A stretch of DNA of 64,000 bases from Anaeramoeba flamelloides (Eukaryota > Metamonada > Anaeramoebidae): positions 9,346,501 through 9,410,500 of the forward strand of contig JANTQA010000008.1 of assembly GCA_027625915.1 (NCBI GenBank), read 5' to 3'. Position numbers and translations under genes: made by a program. Numbering within the stretch: position 1 is the first letter of the stretch; each line of letters starts with the position of its first letter. Below the pieces are notes generated by a model. That model saw only the letters and a program-made list of their open reading frames with translations, had not been told where the DNA came from and ran no database searches. Shown here in pieces: positions 35,786-48,600 of the stretch.

Positions 35786-38087
35786 TACAAGCTATTTATT
35801 TGAGAAGAAATTGTTTTGAATTGAAACTTGAACAGAGTTAGGTGGTTTTTTTGAAAAATAATTGAATTTGGTTGCAAGTTAACTTGTTAATTCAATAGAT
35901 TTTTTTTTCAAAAACTTTTATTCGGAAAAATTCAAAAAAAGAAAAAAATAAAAAAATGGTTAAAATTTTATTAGGTTTTAGTCATGTGAGAATGTCTTTT
36001 TTAGAATAAGAATTTAAAGACCCGTTGTGTTTAGTTTTACAAACAATCTTATTAAATATTTTGGCGAAAGTTTGTGACTTTTTTTTTAAGAGATTAGTGT
36101 CTGAAACAAAGAAATCTCTAATGTAAGTATGTTGTAAATTGCTGTAAATCGCATTAATGGTTTATTCTTACAATGTATCTAAAAAATCGATTAGTAAAGT
36201 AGTGATAAAAGTAGATCACCTGAATTAAAAACTGATCTAGTATTAATGAAGAACTAAAAGTGTTTTGGAAAAAAAATCTTCATTTTAAGGGATTACCATC
36301 ATAATCTATTCATCTATAATCAAAGTAATTTGTAATTGTATGTAAATTATATTAGCACTTGATGACTCAAATAGTCTCTAAAAAATCTAACATAGATATT
36401 TTTGCACAATGTATTATTGTATTTTTTACTAAGGATTACTATTAAAAAATTTCATTTTGGAAATATTATTTTTTTAATTCCTTTGATAAATCAAAAAATA
36501 GAAACTCAGAATAATTGTATTCCAGAATGTCATAATTCATCTAAATTAGAATATCCAAAAATAATTATTTTTTTCATTCTTTAATTTCAAAGGTTAACTC
36601 AATTATCATCAATATAAAAACCTAAAAGAATTATTAGTTTAGTTTTATTTTTATAAAGCTAATTGTAACATCAATATATTTTCCATATTTTAGAAATAAT
36701 TAGTCAAAATAATCTGGTTATCTATTTAAGGTTTTTAAACAATTGATTTTTTTCGCTACAAATTTAAGAAATATATTTTGTGAAAAAAAATTTAGAACTT
36801 TGGAGTCTTAATATTGATAATCCAACCTTTAAATTTCTGGTAAACTACAGATTTTTTTCTGAAATTGTTGGGTTTTTTATTAATACACAAATTATTTTTC
36901 ATTAATGTGATCAACTTTTATCACTACTTTACTAATCTATTTTGTAGATACATTGTAAGAATGATACATTAATGTGATTAACACACAATAACAACATACT
37001 TTTATTAAAGACTTCTTTTTGATATAGAATAATTTTTTAACTATACAATAACAACTAATTATTATATTTTTGTAATAATTCTCTATTTAGTTGTTGTAAA
37101 TATTAAACACCAATCAAATTCAACATTTTCGAAAAAGATATTCAAGTCTAAATAAAATAAACAATTTTCCAATTATTTTTCATTACTAATAATTTGTTAA
37201 ATATTATTCCAAAATCTTGGGCCTACTTTTTTTTTGAATTTTTTGTGATAATAAAAAAGAAAATACATTTGTTAAAATTTTAAAATATTAAACTTACTGA
37301 AAATATTACTCATTTTTTGAATATAATTAAAGAAATATTTTTTTTCCATTGTGAAAGGGCTGTAATCATATGAAAAAAGTTTAACTATGAAATTATCAAT
37401 TATGTTTCTGTTTATATGACTTTAATTAATTAAACTTTATATCTATTGAAGGGTGATTACTTAATTCATTCTTTAATAATTAATAAAAATAAATAAAAAT
37501 AATAGATCATCTGGGATTTATTATAATCATTTACTGATTACCAAATAAAAATAATTTTATTACGCTTTGGCTTAATAATTTTTCCTCTGTATTAATAAAA
37601 AAGGGGAAAATTCACAAGAAACCAAAATAAAATTAGTCACATTAATTTGTAAAATAGAGACGTCCCAGTACCTAAATTCTAAACTTTAAATTCCAATAAA
37701 ATCTAATATTTTTAACAGTCATCAGAAGTAATAGAATCTTAATTTAGTAATGGTCGAATTTTAGAATAATTGAACCTGTCTATTTCATATTTAACTGAGA
37801 GATAATATATATATTGTTATTTAAGGAGCGAGTTTTTAATTACCCTTATTTACCTTTTTTTCTGTTTTTTTTCTAATTTGAAAAAAAGTAAATTTCTAAA
37901 TTCTTCTTTTTATTTCTTGAATTAAAAATAAAATCGTTAAAAAAACGAGGTAATATCCTAATTCCTAAACTTATATACAAATATTTTTTTAAATCAGTAT
38001 TTAACAATAATTTTTTAAGAAGAATATTTAAAATAAAATTTTGGAGAAATCTACAGTTTTAAGATAGTGTGTATTTAGATCAATAAG

Positions 38088-38119
<32 letters not shown>

Positions 38120-38261
38120 CAAAAACAAACAATTATTATAAAAGCGATTTAAAATTTTCATTTCGAAAATATTTCATTAAGGTATTCAATTCAATTTAAT
38201 ATTTCTAAAATAATAAATCTAAATATAAATAAAAAAAGATTTTTTATTTTTTTTTGAATAA
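35786..38261. other. Intergenic between VPS39 and a decayed transposon
   Basis: About 36130-36420 and 36880-37010 contain scattered inverted matches (TACAATGTATCTAAAAAATC against CTATTTTGTAGATACATTGT), suggesting an eroded foldback of about 0.9 kb (36120-37010). A poly(A) run is at 38089-38118. No gene is seen. Confidence 0.5.
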
Positions 38262-39528
38262 TAGAGGTTTTGATGATAATATATATTATCACGATTTTAA
38301 CAATAAAATCGCGATAATATTAAGAAAATCGCGATTATTCCAACTTTATCGCTATATTCTATCTTATTGCAATAAAATTATTATCGAGAAAAAATGAAAA
38401 ATTACTTTTTTTTGAAATCAAATTAAAAACAATCACATGAATTTTACCAAGTTTATCACTTTTCACAACGCCCCCCCCCATAAAAGGTTTGAAAGTGTTT
38501 ATAAGTGTTTTGAATTGTCTTCAATTGTTTACAAGTTTTGAAATACACAAAACTTTTTGTAAACAGAATGAATTTTTTTGTATTGGTAAAAAAAAAAATT
38601 TATTCTTTTCATTTTTTTTTTTTTAAACAAAATATAAAATCTCAAACAAATTTTATGATCAAGCTAATAATAATCCACTTCAGCAATATACTTGAATATA
38701 CAATAGATATGTTTTCTTATAATGGAGTTGTTATCTTCACAATTTTAAATAACCAAAAAGAATAAAGAATAATTTTCCTTCTTATTGGTGATCGGTCAAA
38801 CAAAAACCTCTAAGCTCTATATGTTTTTTCTTTCAATACATAGATGCTCAAAGAAGAAGAATAAAAAGAAGAAAACAAATTGTACAAAAAATCTTAATAA
38901 TTGGTGACCATCTGACTGGGTTGTTGTGAAGGCTTTTGAAAAGTTAACCAACCCCTTTAAAACTTCCCTAGTACATTGAAAATGTTTTCACCCCAAGAAC
39001 ACATTTGTTAAAGAATGCTTGAAAGGTTTAGTTGTTTTCGAAGATCTTTTATTCAACAAGATAATTTTACAACACCAGTTTGACCGAGAAAATATTTATT
39101 TCTCTTTAGTTCTTAATGTTGTTGATCTAAAAGGATTGATAGGTTTGTCAACCAAACCAAAATGAAATACAATAAAAATCTTTGATCTGCTCCTTGATTG
39201 AATCAAGTATCTTTTTTGTTGTTTTTTCAAATAATAACTTTTTTTCACCTTATCTATTTTTTGATCAAAAAAAATTTTTTTGTTTAAATATTGCTCAATT
39301 AGCCAAAAAACCCATCAACTATTATATTACGATTACTTTTTAATCGCAATATTTTGGCATTTAGTACTATTAAATAATTATTGGCAATTTGATAGAATAT
39401 CGCGATTTGTCATATTACCACAATAATATTGAATATCGCGATTTTCTAAAATATCGCGACTTGATGGAAATTATCGTGATTTTTGTAACTTTATCGTGAC
39501 TTATAGCATGATATCATCAAAGCCTCTA
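38262..39528. mobile_element. Decayed DNA transposon with TCGCGA-type subterminal repeats
   Basis: Ends TAGAGG and CCTCTA open an inverted repeat that continues as TTTGATGATA and through several subterminal copies of AATCGCGAT-like units (38305-38345 on the left, 39395-39460 on the right). The middle is less AT-rich. At about 38899-39163 on the plus strand it reads DWVVVKAFEKLTNPFKTSL, then FVKECLKGLVVFEDLLF, broken by stops. The first segment resembles the W...L.PF...T pattern near the C-terminus of hAT transposases, and TAGAGG fits the loose hAT terminal consensus. I found no clear 8-bp target duplication, so the hAT label is tentative. Confidence 0.55.
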
Positions 39529-39592
39529 ATAATTTATTACAATGAAAGATGATCAAAAAAAAAAAAAAAAAAAAGTTAATTTTATGAAAAAT

Positions 39593-41106
39593 TTAAACAT
39601 TGAATGCCTTTCTTAGCTGAGAAAATTTAAAATTTTTTATTTGTTTTAATATCTGTAACAATTCCATTATTTTGTTGTTTCATTTTTTTCCATTTCATCG
39701 AGGCTATAGGCATTACCGTTTGTAAAAATCATTGGTGGGTTATCAGGTGTCATGATTTGCCCTGAAAGAGGGCATATAATTAAGGAATGAGTAATTAAAT
39801 TCCGAGAATAATTTTCTGCAATTTTGTTAACGAGAGGATGGCAGATTGGGCAATTTGTATTCCTGTCAAGGTTATTATTACCTTTATTATCACTAGATTT
39901 GTTAATTTTCTTTTTTTGATCAAAACTGTTTATTCCCAAATCCTTTTGCTTTTCCTTTTCTTTGGTATGATTGTTTTGATTTAATTTTGGTTTGATTGGC
40001 AACTCACGATTTTTAATGTACAAATTCCTGATTTAAATTCCACTTCGATTGAAGGAGACTTGCTCAGGCAAAATAGAATTACTTGCTCTCGATTAAACGC
40101 CTCATTTAGCCTTTTCCAAGATTGTTCTCCATATAGTAATTGATATCTTCTGGGAAGCATTTCAAAGGCTTCCTTTTCTTCAATGGGGATCGGAGATTGC
40201 TCGTCTGGGGTTGGGAATGCCAATAGGCCCATCACTCTTTTAATTTCTGGAAAACATTTCCCAACCCATATAGGGAAATTTTTTCTTGCATAATTGATTG
40301 CTTTCGTTCTGTTTCCCTTTCGCATAATTTCTATAAATTGCTGTTTTTTTAATTCAAACTCAAATCTTGAGTCAATTTTTTTTAATTTTGAACGATTTAT
40401 TAAACACCATTTTAAAGGAATGCTTAAATCGTGCTTGCTAAGTCAGACAGAGACTTCCTTTCCTTGTAAAAATAAAGATTGATCGACCAACATTTTAAAA
40501 AGTGATGTCTTTATGTCAACATTGTTCCAGTTTTGTTGTATTCTTTACGGAACATGTATTCTGTTAATTTTCTATTGATCTCCATTTTTCTTAATTTGAT
40601 TTGATCTTGAAAAAATTTTGTGTCTGTTGTTTTTTCTTCTTCTTTTTCTTTTTCTTATTCTTTTTTTTCTTTTTCAATAACTTTTTCTTTTTGCAGATTT
40701 TTTTCTTCTTTTATTTCATTTTCTTTTTGTATTTCTTTTTCTTTTTCTTGTTCTTGTTCTTTTTCTTTTTCATATTTTTTTCATTTTCTTCTTCATTTTT
40801 TGTTTTATTTTTTTGTGTAACTTGCAAAAGACTTAAATGATACTGTAAACGTAATTGCATTTTTTTAATAATTAATTGATCATCTTTGGAATAATTGTTT
40901 AGATCTTTTTGTAGTTTTGATAATCTTTCAATTTCTTTTTTCATTTGTTCAACAATTATTTCACACCCAACAATTCGATTCTTTGGTAAGGTATATAAGA
41001 TTTTAAAAGACGCTGTTAAAGTTTTGTTAAGTAAACTATATTGTTTATTCAACCTTCTTGACAATTGTTCAAAACAAGGCTGAATATTTGATTTTTGAAG
41101 ATTCAT
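39593..41106 (-). pseudogene. MAEA: Broken MAEA/Fyv10 homologue (CTLH/GID E3 ligase subunit)
   Basis: Homology runs over the whole length but in shifting frames. The N-terminal coiled-coil part (40711-41106) starts at an ATG. A Glu/Lys-rich stretch then continues in another frame with an in-frame TAA near 40660. The LisH-like NRKLTEYMFRKEYNKTG follows, then a shift near 40520. The CTLH-like KMLVDQSLFLQGKEVSV is stopped by TGA near 40458. Then the CRA part (KQQFIEIMRKGNRTKAINYA, GLLAFP; 39981-40460), a shift near 40015, the degenerate RING-like part (NCPICHPLVNKIAENY, PDNPPMIFTNGNAYS), and a last piece FSQLRKAFNV ending at 39593. MAEA is a catalytic-core subunit of the ubiquitin ligase. With about six lesions it is probably dead. 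Neighbouring genes of similar size are intact, which argues against sequencing error. Confidence 0.85.
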
Positions 41107-42674
41107 TATTTATTTGGTTAAACTAAAAGAATAAGCGAATAAACAAAAAAAGTTTTTTCAAAAGAATTAGTGTAATTTAAGTAAGGAAAAGTTTGATTAT
41201 TTTGATGACGAAAATGATCTTCAAATAAACTGAAGAGATTATTAAATTATTAATAATTATAAGGAGGGGATAATTTTCAAAGAAAAGTTCCATACCCAAT
41301 TAGTGACTTTCGTCGAGAAAAAGGGTATTGTGAAATTGTTCTTCTTGTGATTGACAAAATACCATTGAATAAAAAAAAAAATTTTTGGATCACCTAAAAG
41401 ATAAAAAATCCAACTAACAAAAAAAAAACTTTTGAGGGATATCTCATTTGACAAAAAATTCAATTAAAAAAAAGTTTAAAATAATTCTCAATTTATGTAA
41501 TCGAAATTGTGAAAATAAAAAAAATTACTTGTTTCTTTTTTTATATAATCTAATACTTAAATTTCTTGAATTTGAAACAAATTGTTTTCTTGAAGTGCAC
41601 AATCAATTTAATTCAATTTAATCTAAATTGTGGTTAGACTGAAACCCTCTATATTGGACAACTAAGTTTTTTGTAACATTTGTGAGAAAATAACTCATTC
41701 GAGAATAGAATATTATAAGAACCAAAAATCTTTTGAGAACTCAACAGCGTCTAAGAGTAAAACTCTGAAACTAATATATTTTTATTCAAAATACTAAATT
41801 CTAGTGTTTTTCTAATTGGAAATTGAGTCTAAATCTTTATTTCTTTTTTCTAAAAATATTTACATTTTTCATTATTCATTTTTTGAAATCTATCCTAAAA
41901 TCACAGGCTGGTTTGTTCATAATTAGTATTAGGTTTTCATAATAATTACTAATTTATTTTTTTATTCTATTTCAAAAATCAATTTTTTTTCCACCATATT
42001 AACCCCCTTCTTCAGTGATTTGTTCGATCCTTAGATTTACAAATAAATACTTAAATAACAATAGCACTTCAATAAAGTCTCTGATTCACCCTTTTTTTGA
42101 GTTTTAAAAAACCAAAAAATCAAGGAAAGAAAAGCCATTTATATTTTATTTATCTATTCTAAAACAGTTTTTACTTTGATTAACACCCCTTGAATGTTAA
42201 TTTATTTTGTATTCTATTGTTTTTTTTTTTTTTTAAACCAACACCATTTTTTTTTAATTTGATTTTTTTATTATTATTTAATCTTTTGGAAAGATTTCAA
42301 TAAGATTACAAATATGTGTCTCAAAAAAAAAATATTATTAATAATTTTTCATCTTAATAGGTTAATTTCTCTATCAAATAAATAATTATAGGAAAATTGA
42401 AGTGAGAATTATTCTTGTCACTCCCTCATAAATTTTGAGGAATAATAGTTCCTTCGTTCTAGAAAAGAAAACTTTTAAAATTATTTTCAAATATTGAGTT
42501 GTGTATCAAAAAAAAAAATTGATTACAAGATCAAAATATTTATTATTTTCTTTTTAGGAGTTTTAAACAATAAATATTAAAAAAATAAATTTATTTTAAA
42601 AAATTTTTAAACTTTTAACTATCTTTCTGTTTTGATTTTTTTTTACCTCCAATTTTTGAAAAGAAATGAAATGC
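41107..42674. other. Intergenic, no gene seen
   Basis: AT-rich DNA between the MAEA relic and the 3' end of the glucosidase gene. The minus frame 41257-41463 has no recognisable family. No clear repeat copy is seen. Confidence 0.45.
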
Positions 42675-45600
42675 TTAAATATCCTCCATTATTAGAAGAA
42701 TTAATGAACTCCAACCTGTAAATGGAACGTTAAAATAGCCTTTACCACTGAGTGGCATATATACTTCAAAAATACCACCATGTGGTTTATAATATTCTTT
42801 CATCATATTTGAAATTATGGATTGTCTAACTTGACTTCTTAATTCTTTAATTTCAGGATAATGATCTTCATAATATTTTAATCCTTTGAGACATAAATAA
42901 TTTAAATTAATCCAAATTGCGCCTCTCCAATAATTCCCGGACAAAAGAAAGCCAGAATCATCAGGTGATAATGATCTCCAACCAGCTGTTGGGTGGAGTA
43001 ACTTTTTAGTATCATTTAATAACTTTAACATTTGAGGTATTCTGGGATTATTTCCAGTGTTATGAGGCTCCAATTTCAAGCAAAGAGGGTAAACACCGAT
43101 ATATCCAGTATGTTCTGAAAATTTTCCGTTTCCTAAAGAATCTTGATATTGTTGCATATTTTCGTTCCAGTTATTTGATCTTAAATAACTTAAAGTTTGC
43201 TCGTAATTCTCGGCATATGTTTTATAATCTTCTGTATGGACAGACCAATATGCAAAATCACGCATTGTGGAGCTTAATAACGCCATCCACGATTGAAGAT
43301 CCCCGTCAACTTCGGTGTCAATATCTTGTGGATATCGTGGATAATCATCCATTCCTGAATCTAATGTCCCGCCAAATTCTCCTTCATATGTTCTTCCAGG
43401 CCATTTAAATGCATATGGTTGTCCCTTAATGTGACATTTACTATAATAAAAATCATATGTTTTTTTTAATTGCGGATATACTTTTTTTAAGAATGACAAT
43501 CCGCTTGATGGATGTTCCAAAATAAAATCATGTAATGTAAAGAAAAAAATTGGTGGGTTCTATTAATAGATAATTTTTTGGATTTTTTTTTTGTTTTAAT
43601 TTGAATTGGATTTGTTTTATATATATATTAATAGAAAATAGAATTTAGTTGGAATACAGATTTGAAAGAAATCAAATTTAATTTATTATTTGTTTTGACT
43701 TTGCTTTATTATTCAAATTTTTTTTACTAATAAGTTTTCAAATTTTAATTTTGTCATTATAAAAATTTTAGTTGAAAAAGATTTAATTTGAAATGATATA
43801 ACCTATAATATAATGATTGGTATAGCAATTTTTTTTGATTCAATTTAGTTTTAAAATAATTAGAAAAAACAATATAAAAAAATCCATTTTAAATAAAATT
43901 ATCAAAAAATTTTTTATTAAAATATTATCAAGGTGAAGTACTTGATATATTGAGGAGATCCCTTATTACCGATTATGTTCGCTATAATTTATGATTTTCT
44001 TTTGTTAAAAATAATTCTATTAACAAATTATTGTTAAATGTTTGTAAATGATTTAATTTTAATTATAAACTGGAAATAGAGTCAAATAAATCAAAAATTA
44101 ATTTTAATATATGAAATTATGATTCAATTTGGATTAAAACCTAATAAAGACAAAACAGAAATTACTCAAGGGATTTATCAAAAGATTAAATATTTAGGTT
44201 TTTCCTTTGAAAAAAAAATTCACATTTAGTATATAATTTTTAAAAGGGTTAAAGAAACTTATAAGAATTCTAAACAATTATTCAATAATAATTTACCAAC
44301 AAATAGTTTGAAAATTAGATTATTTTAACCTTTTATATTCAGTAAATTAACATATGGGTTAGAAATATATAATTATAAAATAGTAACCATAAATTATTTA
44401 AATTCTTGGATTAATACATGTTTTACTGGAATATGCAAAATAAACAGAAATAAAAGAGTTCTTATTAATAAAACAAAATTTAAATTCGAAAATTTGGTAA
44501 TTTTGTAAATAAAAAGAAATTCAAATTCAAAAAAAAATTTAAAAATTTATCTTCTACCTTATCTTGAAAATTAATAAAATTTAATCAAAGAATTAACAAT
44601 AAAATTAATTGGAATTCATTGAATTTAAAGCTTCTTAAAAAAAGAAATTTATGATTATAATTATCATGAGTTGTTTAATTCTACTCATTGGAAGTCGTTA
44701 GGTTTTTTTTACTTTTTGAAGAATAAAAAGAAAATTTATTAAAATTTTCTGTTTATTTCAAAAAGTAAAAAAAACCGCCGTTAACTTTTCCAGAATTTAA
44801 AAGAATAGAAAAAAATCTTTGATTTTTTTCTATTCTTTTGAATTATGGAAAAGTTAGAAACTCTAGGGTACTTCATGAAACTTTAAATTTATTTAGAGTT
44901 TTTTTTTTATCCTGTCTTAATTGTGGGCAAGATTATCACTCGCGGGATAGATTTTCTTTAAAACAATCAAAAAAAAAAAAAAAAAAAAGATTTGTTAACA
45001 AACACAAAAAGAAAGGAAAGAAAGAAAAGAAAGCGAATTAAAAAAAATATTAGGAAAATTATAATATTAATTTCAGAATCTTGACAAAAAATCTAATAAT
45101 TTATAGTGAAATAATATTTATAATAGATTTTTTGAGTCGCAGAAACCAATTTGTGCTCTAGAACACTAAAATTATTTACTTACATTTACAACATACTTGA
45201 AATATAAATGAATTGGTTCTGAGTCTAATTCCTTAAATTTGTAAAATAATATTTCGATTTTTTTCTTTGAAATAATATGTATTGAAATTTCTCCAAAATA
45301 AAATATCACAAAATTTGGAAATATTTCTATTTTTGTTTTTAGTAATTCTCGCAGTTAATGCAAGAATAAAAGTCAAGGTGGCAGTAAAAATAATAGTGAT
45401 TGCGGTATTGATAATAATCGTAAAGATGTTATTTTTCTCGATTAAAAATAACAAAAAAAATATAAAAAAATGATGCTAGACTTTTCAGATCTACATCACT
45501 TAATATGTCCCAACGGCCCAAAAAACACTAAAAATGGAAAACCGAACAAATACCTTCCATTAAAAAAATTAAAAAAAACTAAATGAAACAATAAAAATAA

Positions 45601-48600
45601 ATAAAGTTTCCATTTAACTTTTTCTTGAAAACATTTTTTGCCAAAATCATTGAATTCAAAGTTGAAATTATGTATATTTTTATCTACAATATCTTATTTT
45701 AACTCATTTACTAAAACAAATTCTAAATAATGGGAATTTTATTTTCACAAAAGGCACTAATTTGGTCTTCAAATGTTTTTTTATTTTTAAATGGTAAAAT
45801 TAAAAAAAAAGTTATTTTTTTTTTTTTTTTTTATTTTTGAAGAGAGAAAATTGCTTTTCTCCTGTGTGCCCTAATTTCTAAACTTTTTTTTAGAAATTTT
45901 GTTAAAGAATCACAAATTTTATTATCACTTACTAATGATAATATATATGATGAATTCTTTTTATTAATAATATCGGAGATATTATTAATTTTTTTATTTT
46001 TTTCAAAAAATTCAGATATCCAGATTTTTCGATTTATTTTATAGGCCGGACAGTCCCATAAAAAATGATCGAAATCTTCAATGATATCAATATTTAACTT
46101 TTCTTTACATAAATCACAATTTTTATTTTTATTTTTACTTGTTACATAAGAGTACCTATTTAAACAATTAGTAAAATTTCGAAATTTTAGAATTGTTTTT
46201 GAAGCTTTCCAGTTTAAATATTGTTTGTTATTTGAAATTGCAATTTTGTTGTTTTATAATTTTTAGATATTGTTGAACTTTCCAACTAGGTGAATTTTCC
46301 AATTTGGTTAATCGAAAAACTTTTAATTCTAAATCTAATAATTTTAATCCCTTAGTATGCCAATTAATATTTTCATTTTCCAATTTTCGAAAATTTAGTA
46401 TTGTTTTTAATTTTTTTAAATTTAAGAAATCTAATTTTTCTATCAATTTATATTTTCTTCGGTATACTTTTAATCTAGCGAGATCAATTTTTGCTTCAGT
46501 TTTATAAATTAATCGAGGTGAATGGATATTAATTTGTAAGAAATTTGTGACTGATTTATTGATAAATCTATCAATTCTTTCAAAATCATTTTGTTTCAAA
46601 TCAAATATTTCAAGACCAGAATAAAGTTGACTTAAAATGAGAGCTTTGAAAGAAGTTATTTTGACTCCATTGTTGAGTTTATTTTGTTGAAACAATCGAT
46701 TAAGTGTTTCCAAGGACTTTTCTACTTTTTTGAAATTATATTCAAGATGTGTGTTTTTTTCTAACCAAATCCCAAGATAAAAAATATCTTTTAATTCTTT
46801 TTTATATTTGGTTTTTTTATTATGTGGGTTCATCCCGAATCTTTTTATTATTTCAAAAATCCTTTCTAAATTAATTTTTAGAGAGATTAATGGCCCTTTC
46901 ATAATAAGAATAAGATCATCTGCATACATTTGAACATGAACAGCTAAAGTTTTTAACTTTTCTAGTAGGAAATGAGATATAAATGCGAAGAGAATTGGTG
47001 ATAAGGGATCTCCTTGATAAACTCCAATTCCTTCTTTTTTGTAATATCTCAAGAGCCAATTTTTAATTGTTTCATTTTTGATAAATTTTTTAATAGATTG
47101 ATATATTAAGGAGTGTTGTATAGAGTCAAAACATTTTTGTATGTCTATAGTAACTACAAAGTATTCTGTATTTTTATTTTTATTTTTTATTTTTTTAAAT
47201 TTTTTCATTTTTAAATTTTCTTATTAACTTTAAAACAGCAATTCTTGTTCCAAAATATTTTTTAAATCTAAATTGTTTTTTTGAAATCAAGTCCCATGAG
47301 TCTTGAATTCCAATGTATATTAATTTTAAAAAAAATCTTGGAAGAGATTGATTTATAGAGATAGGTCGATAATTTAATGGTTCGCCTTCATCCCCCCGAT
47401 TTATGAATAAATAATAAATTTTTTTTTAATAAAATTTATACTTTTTTTCAGTTTCGTCTGTTATCCAATTTAAAAAAAATATTTTGAACTGTTTTAATAA
47501 AATAATTATAATTTAATAAATATTGAATTGGTTGGTTTTTTATAAACTTATAATGATTTATTTTGTCAAATTCTTTAACTGATTTATTTTTTTGAAATTT
47601 GATTATTTCTTTAATTTTATCTTGATCAAAAAAAAAAGTTATTTAATAAAGATAAACTCTCTGAAAAAAGATTCTGATTTAATCTATTAACTTATTCTTT
47701 GATTTCAAAATGTTATCAACCCCAATTTTTCAAAAAAAAATAAAAAAAAGTGCATGGCAATTTCAAAAAAATATTTTCGATATTCAAAAGTTTTAAGAGA
47801 GTGTTTTGATTCTAAAAAATTTTATCCCAGTGGTTAATTGAATTAAGTTATAAGCTAGATTTCGAAAAATATTAATCAGAAAAAAATAGTGCTTTTTTAT
47901 ATTACGGGCATATATTTGATATTCATTCTAAAAACTAGTTTAAAATTTAAATTTTGGAGTAATTGAAATAAATAAATCATAATAAATATAAAATAAAGTT
48001 GTAAAGAAATAAATTACCATTGTGCCAACTTGCCCAGCCCAAGCCCATTCAGGGCAACGGCTTTGAGCTTCTTTTCCGATAACTTGCTCTCTGGCGATCC
48101 ACCCTGTCCATTCTCCATCGTTTACTTGAAGGTCGAACCAACTTTTAAAAATTTTCATAAACAACTTATAGTCCCATCTGAAAACAAGCATTTCGTGGAA
48201 CGCCTCATCCCAAAAGAATGGACGGGGGAAACTTGGCTTGTTAGGGATGAAGGAATATAATTCTGCGTCATGATAAGTAACTATTGTTTTGTTTGGGAAT
48301 TGGATCATTCTTTCGCCTCTAAAATAGCTTAATCCAAACAGAAGTGATGACAAAGTTTGTTGAGCAAATTCCCTATTTGCAGCTGAGATGTGAGGGAACG
48401 TGGAAATAAATTTGGCAACAAAATTTTGATGGGCCACATCAAACTGTGTATCGAAATCAAAATCCTTAGAAATTGGGTTTGATGGTGGCTCTAAATATAA
48501 AACCCATTCAAAGGGCGTTTCAAATACCTTCTGGATCATGCCAAAATTGATATTTGTGTTTGACTTTTCTTGGCGTGGTAACTGCGCTGTGATCGTCTCG

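Noticed and set aside
40601..40840. Phe/Ser-rich plus-strand ORFs
   Set aside because: Antisense of the Lys/Glu-rich stretch of the broken MAEA gene.
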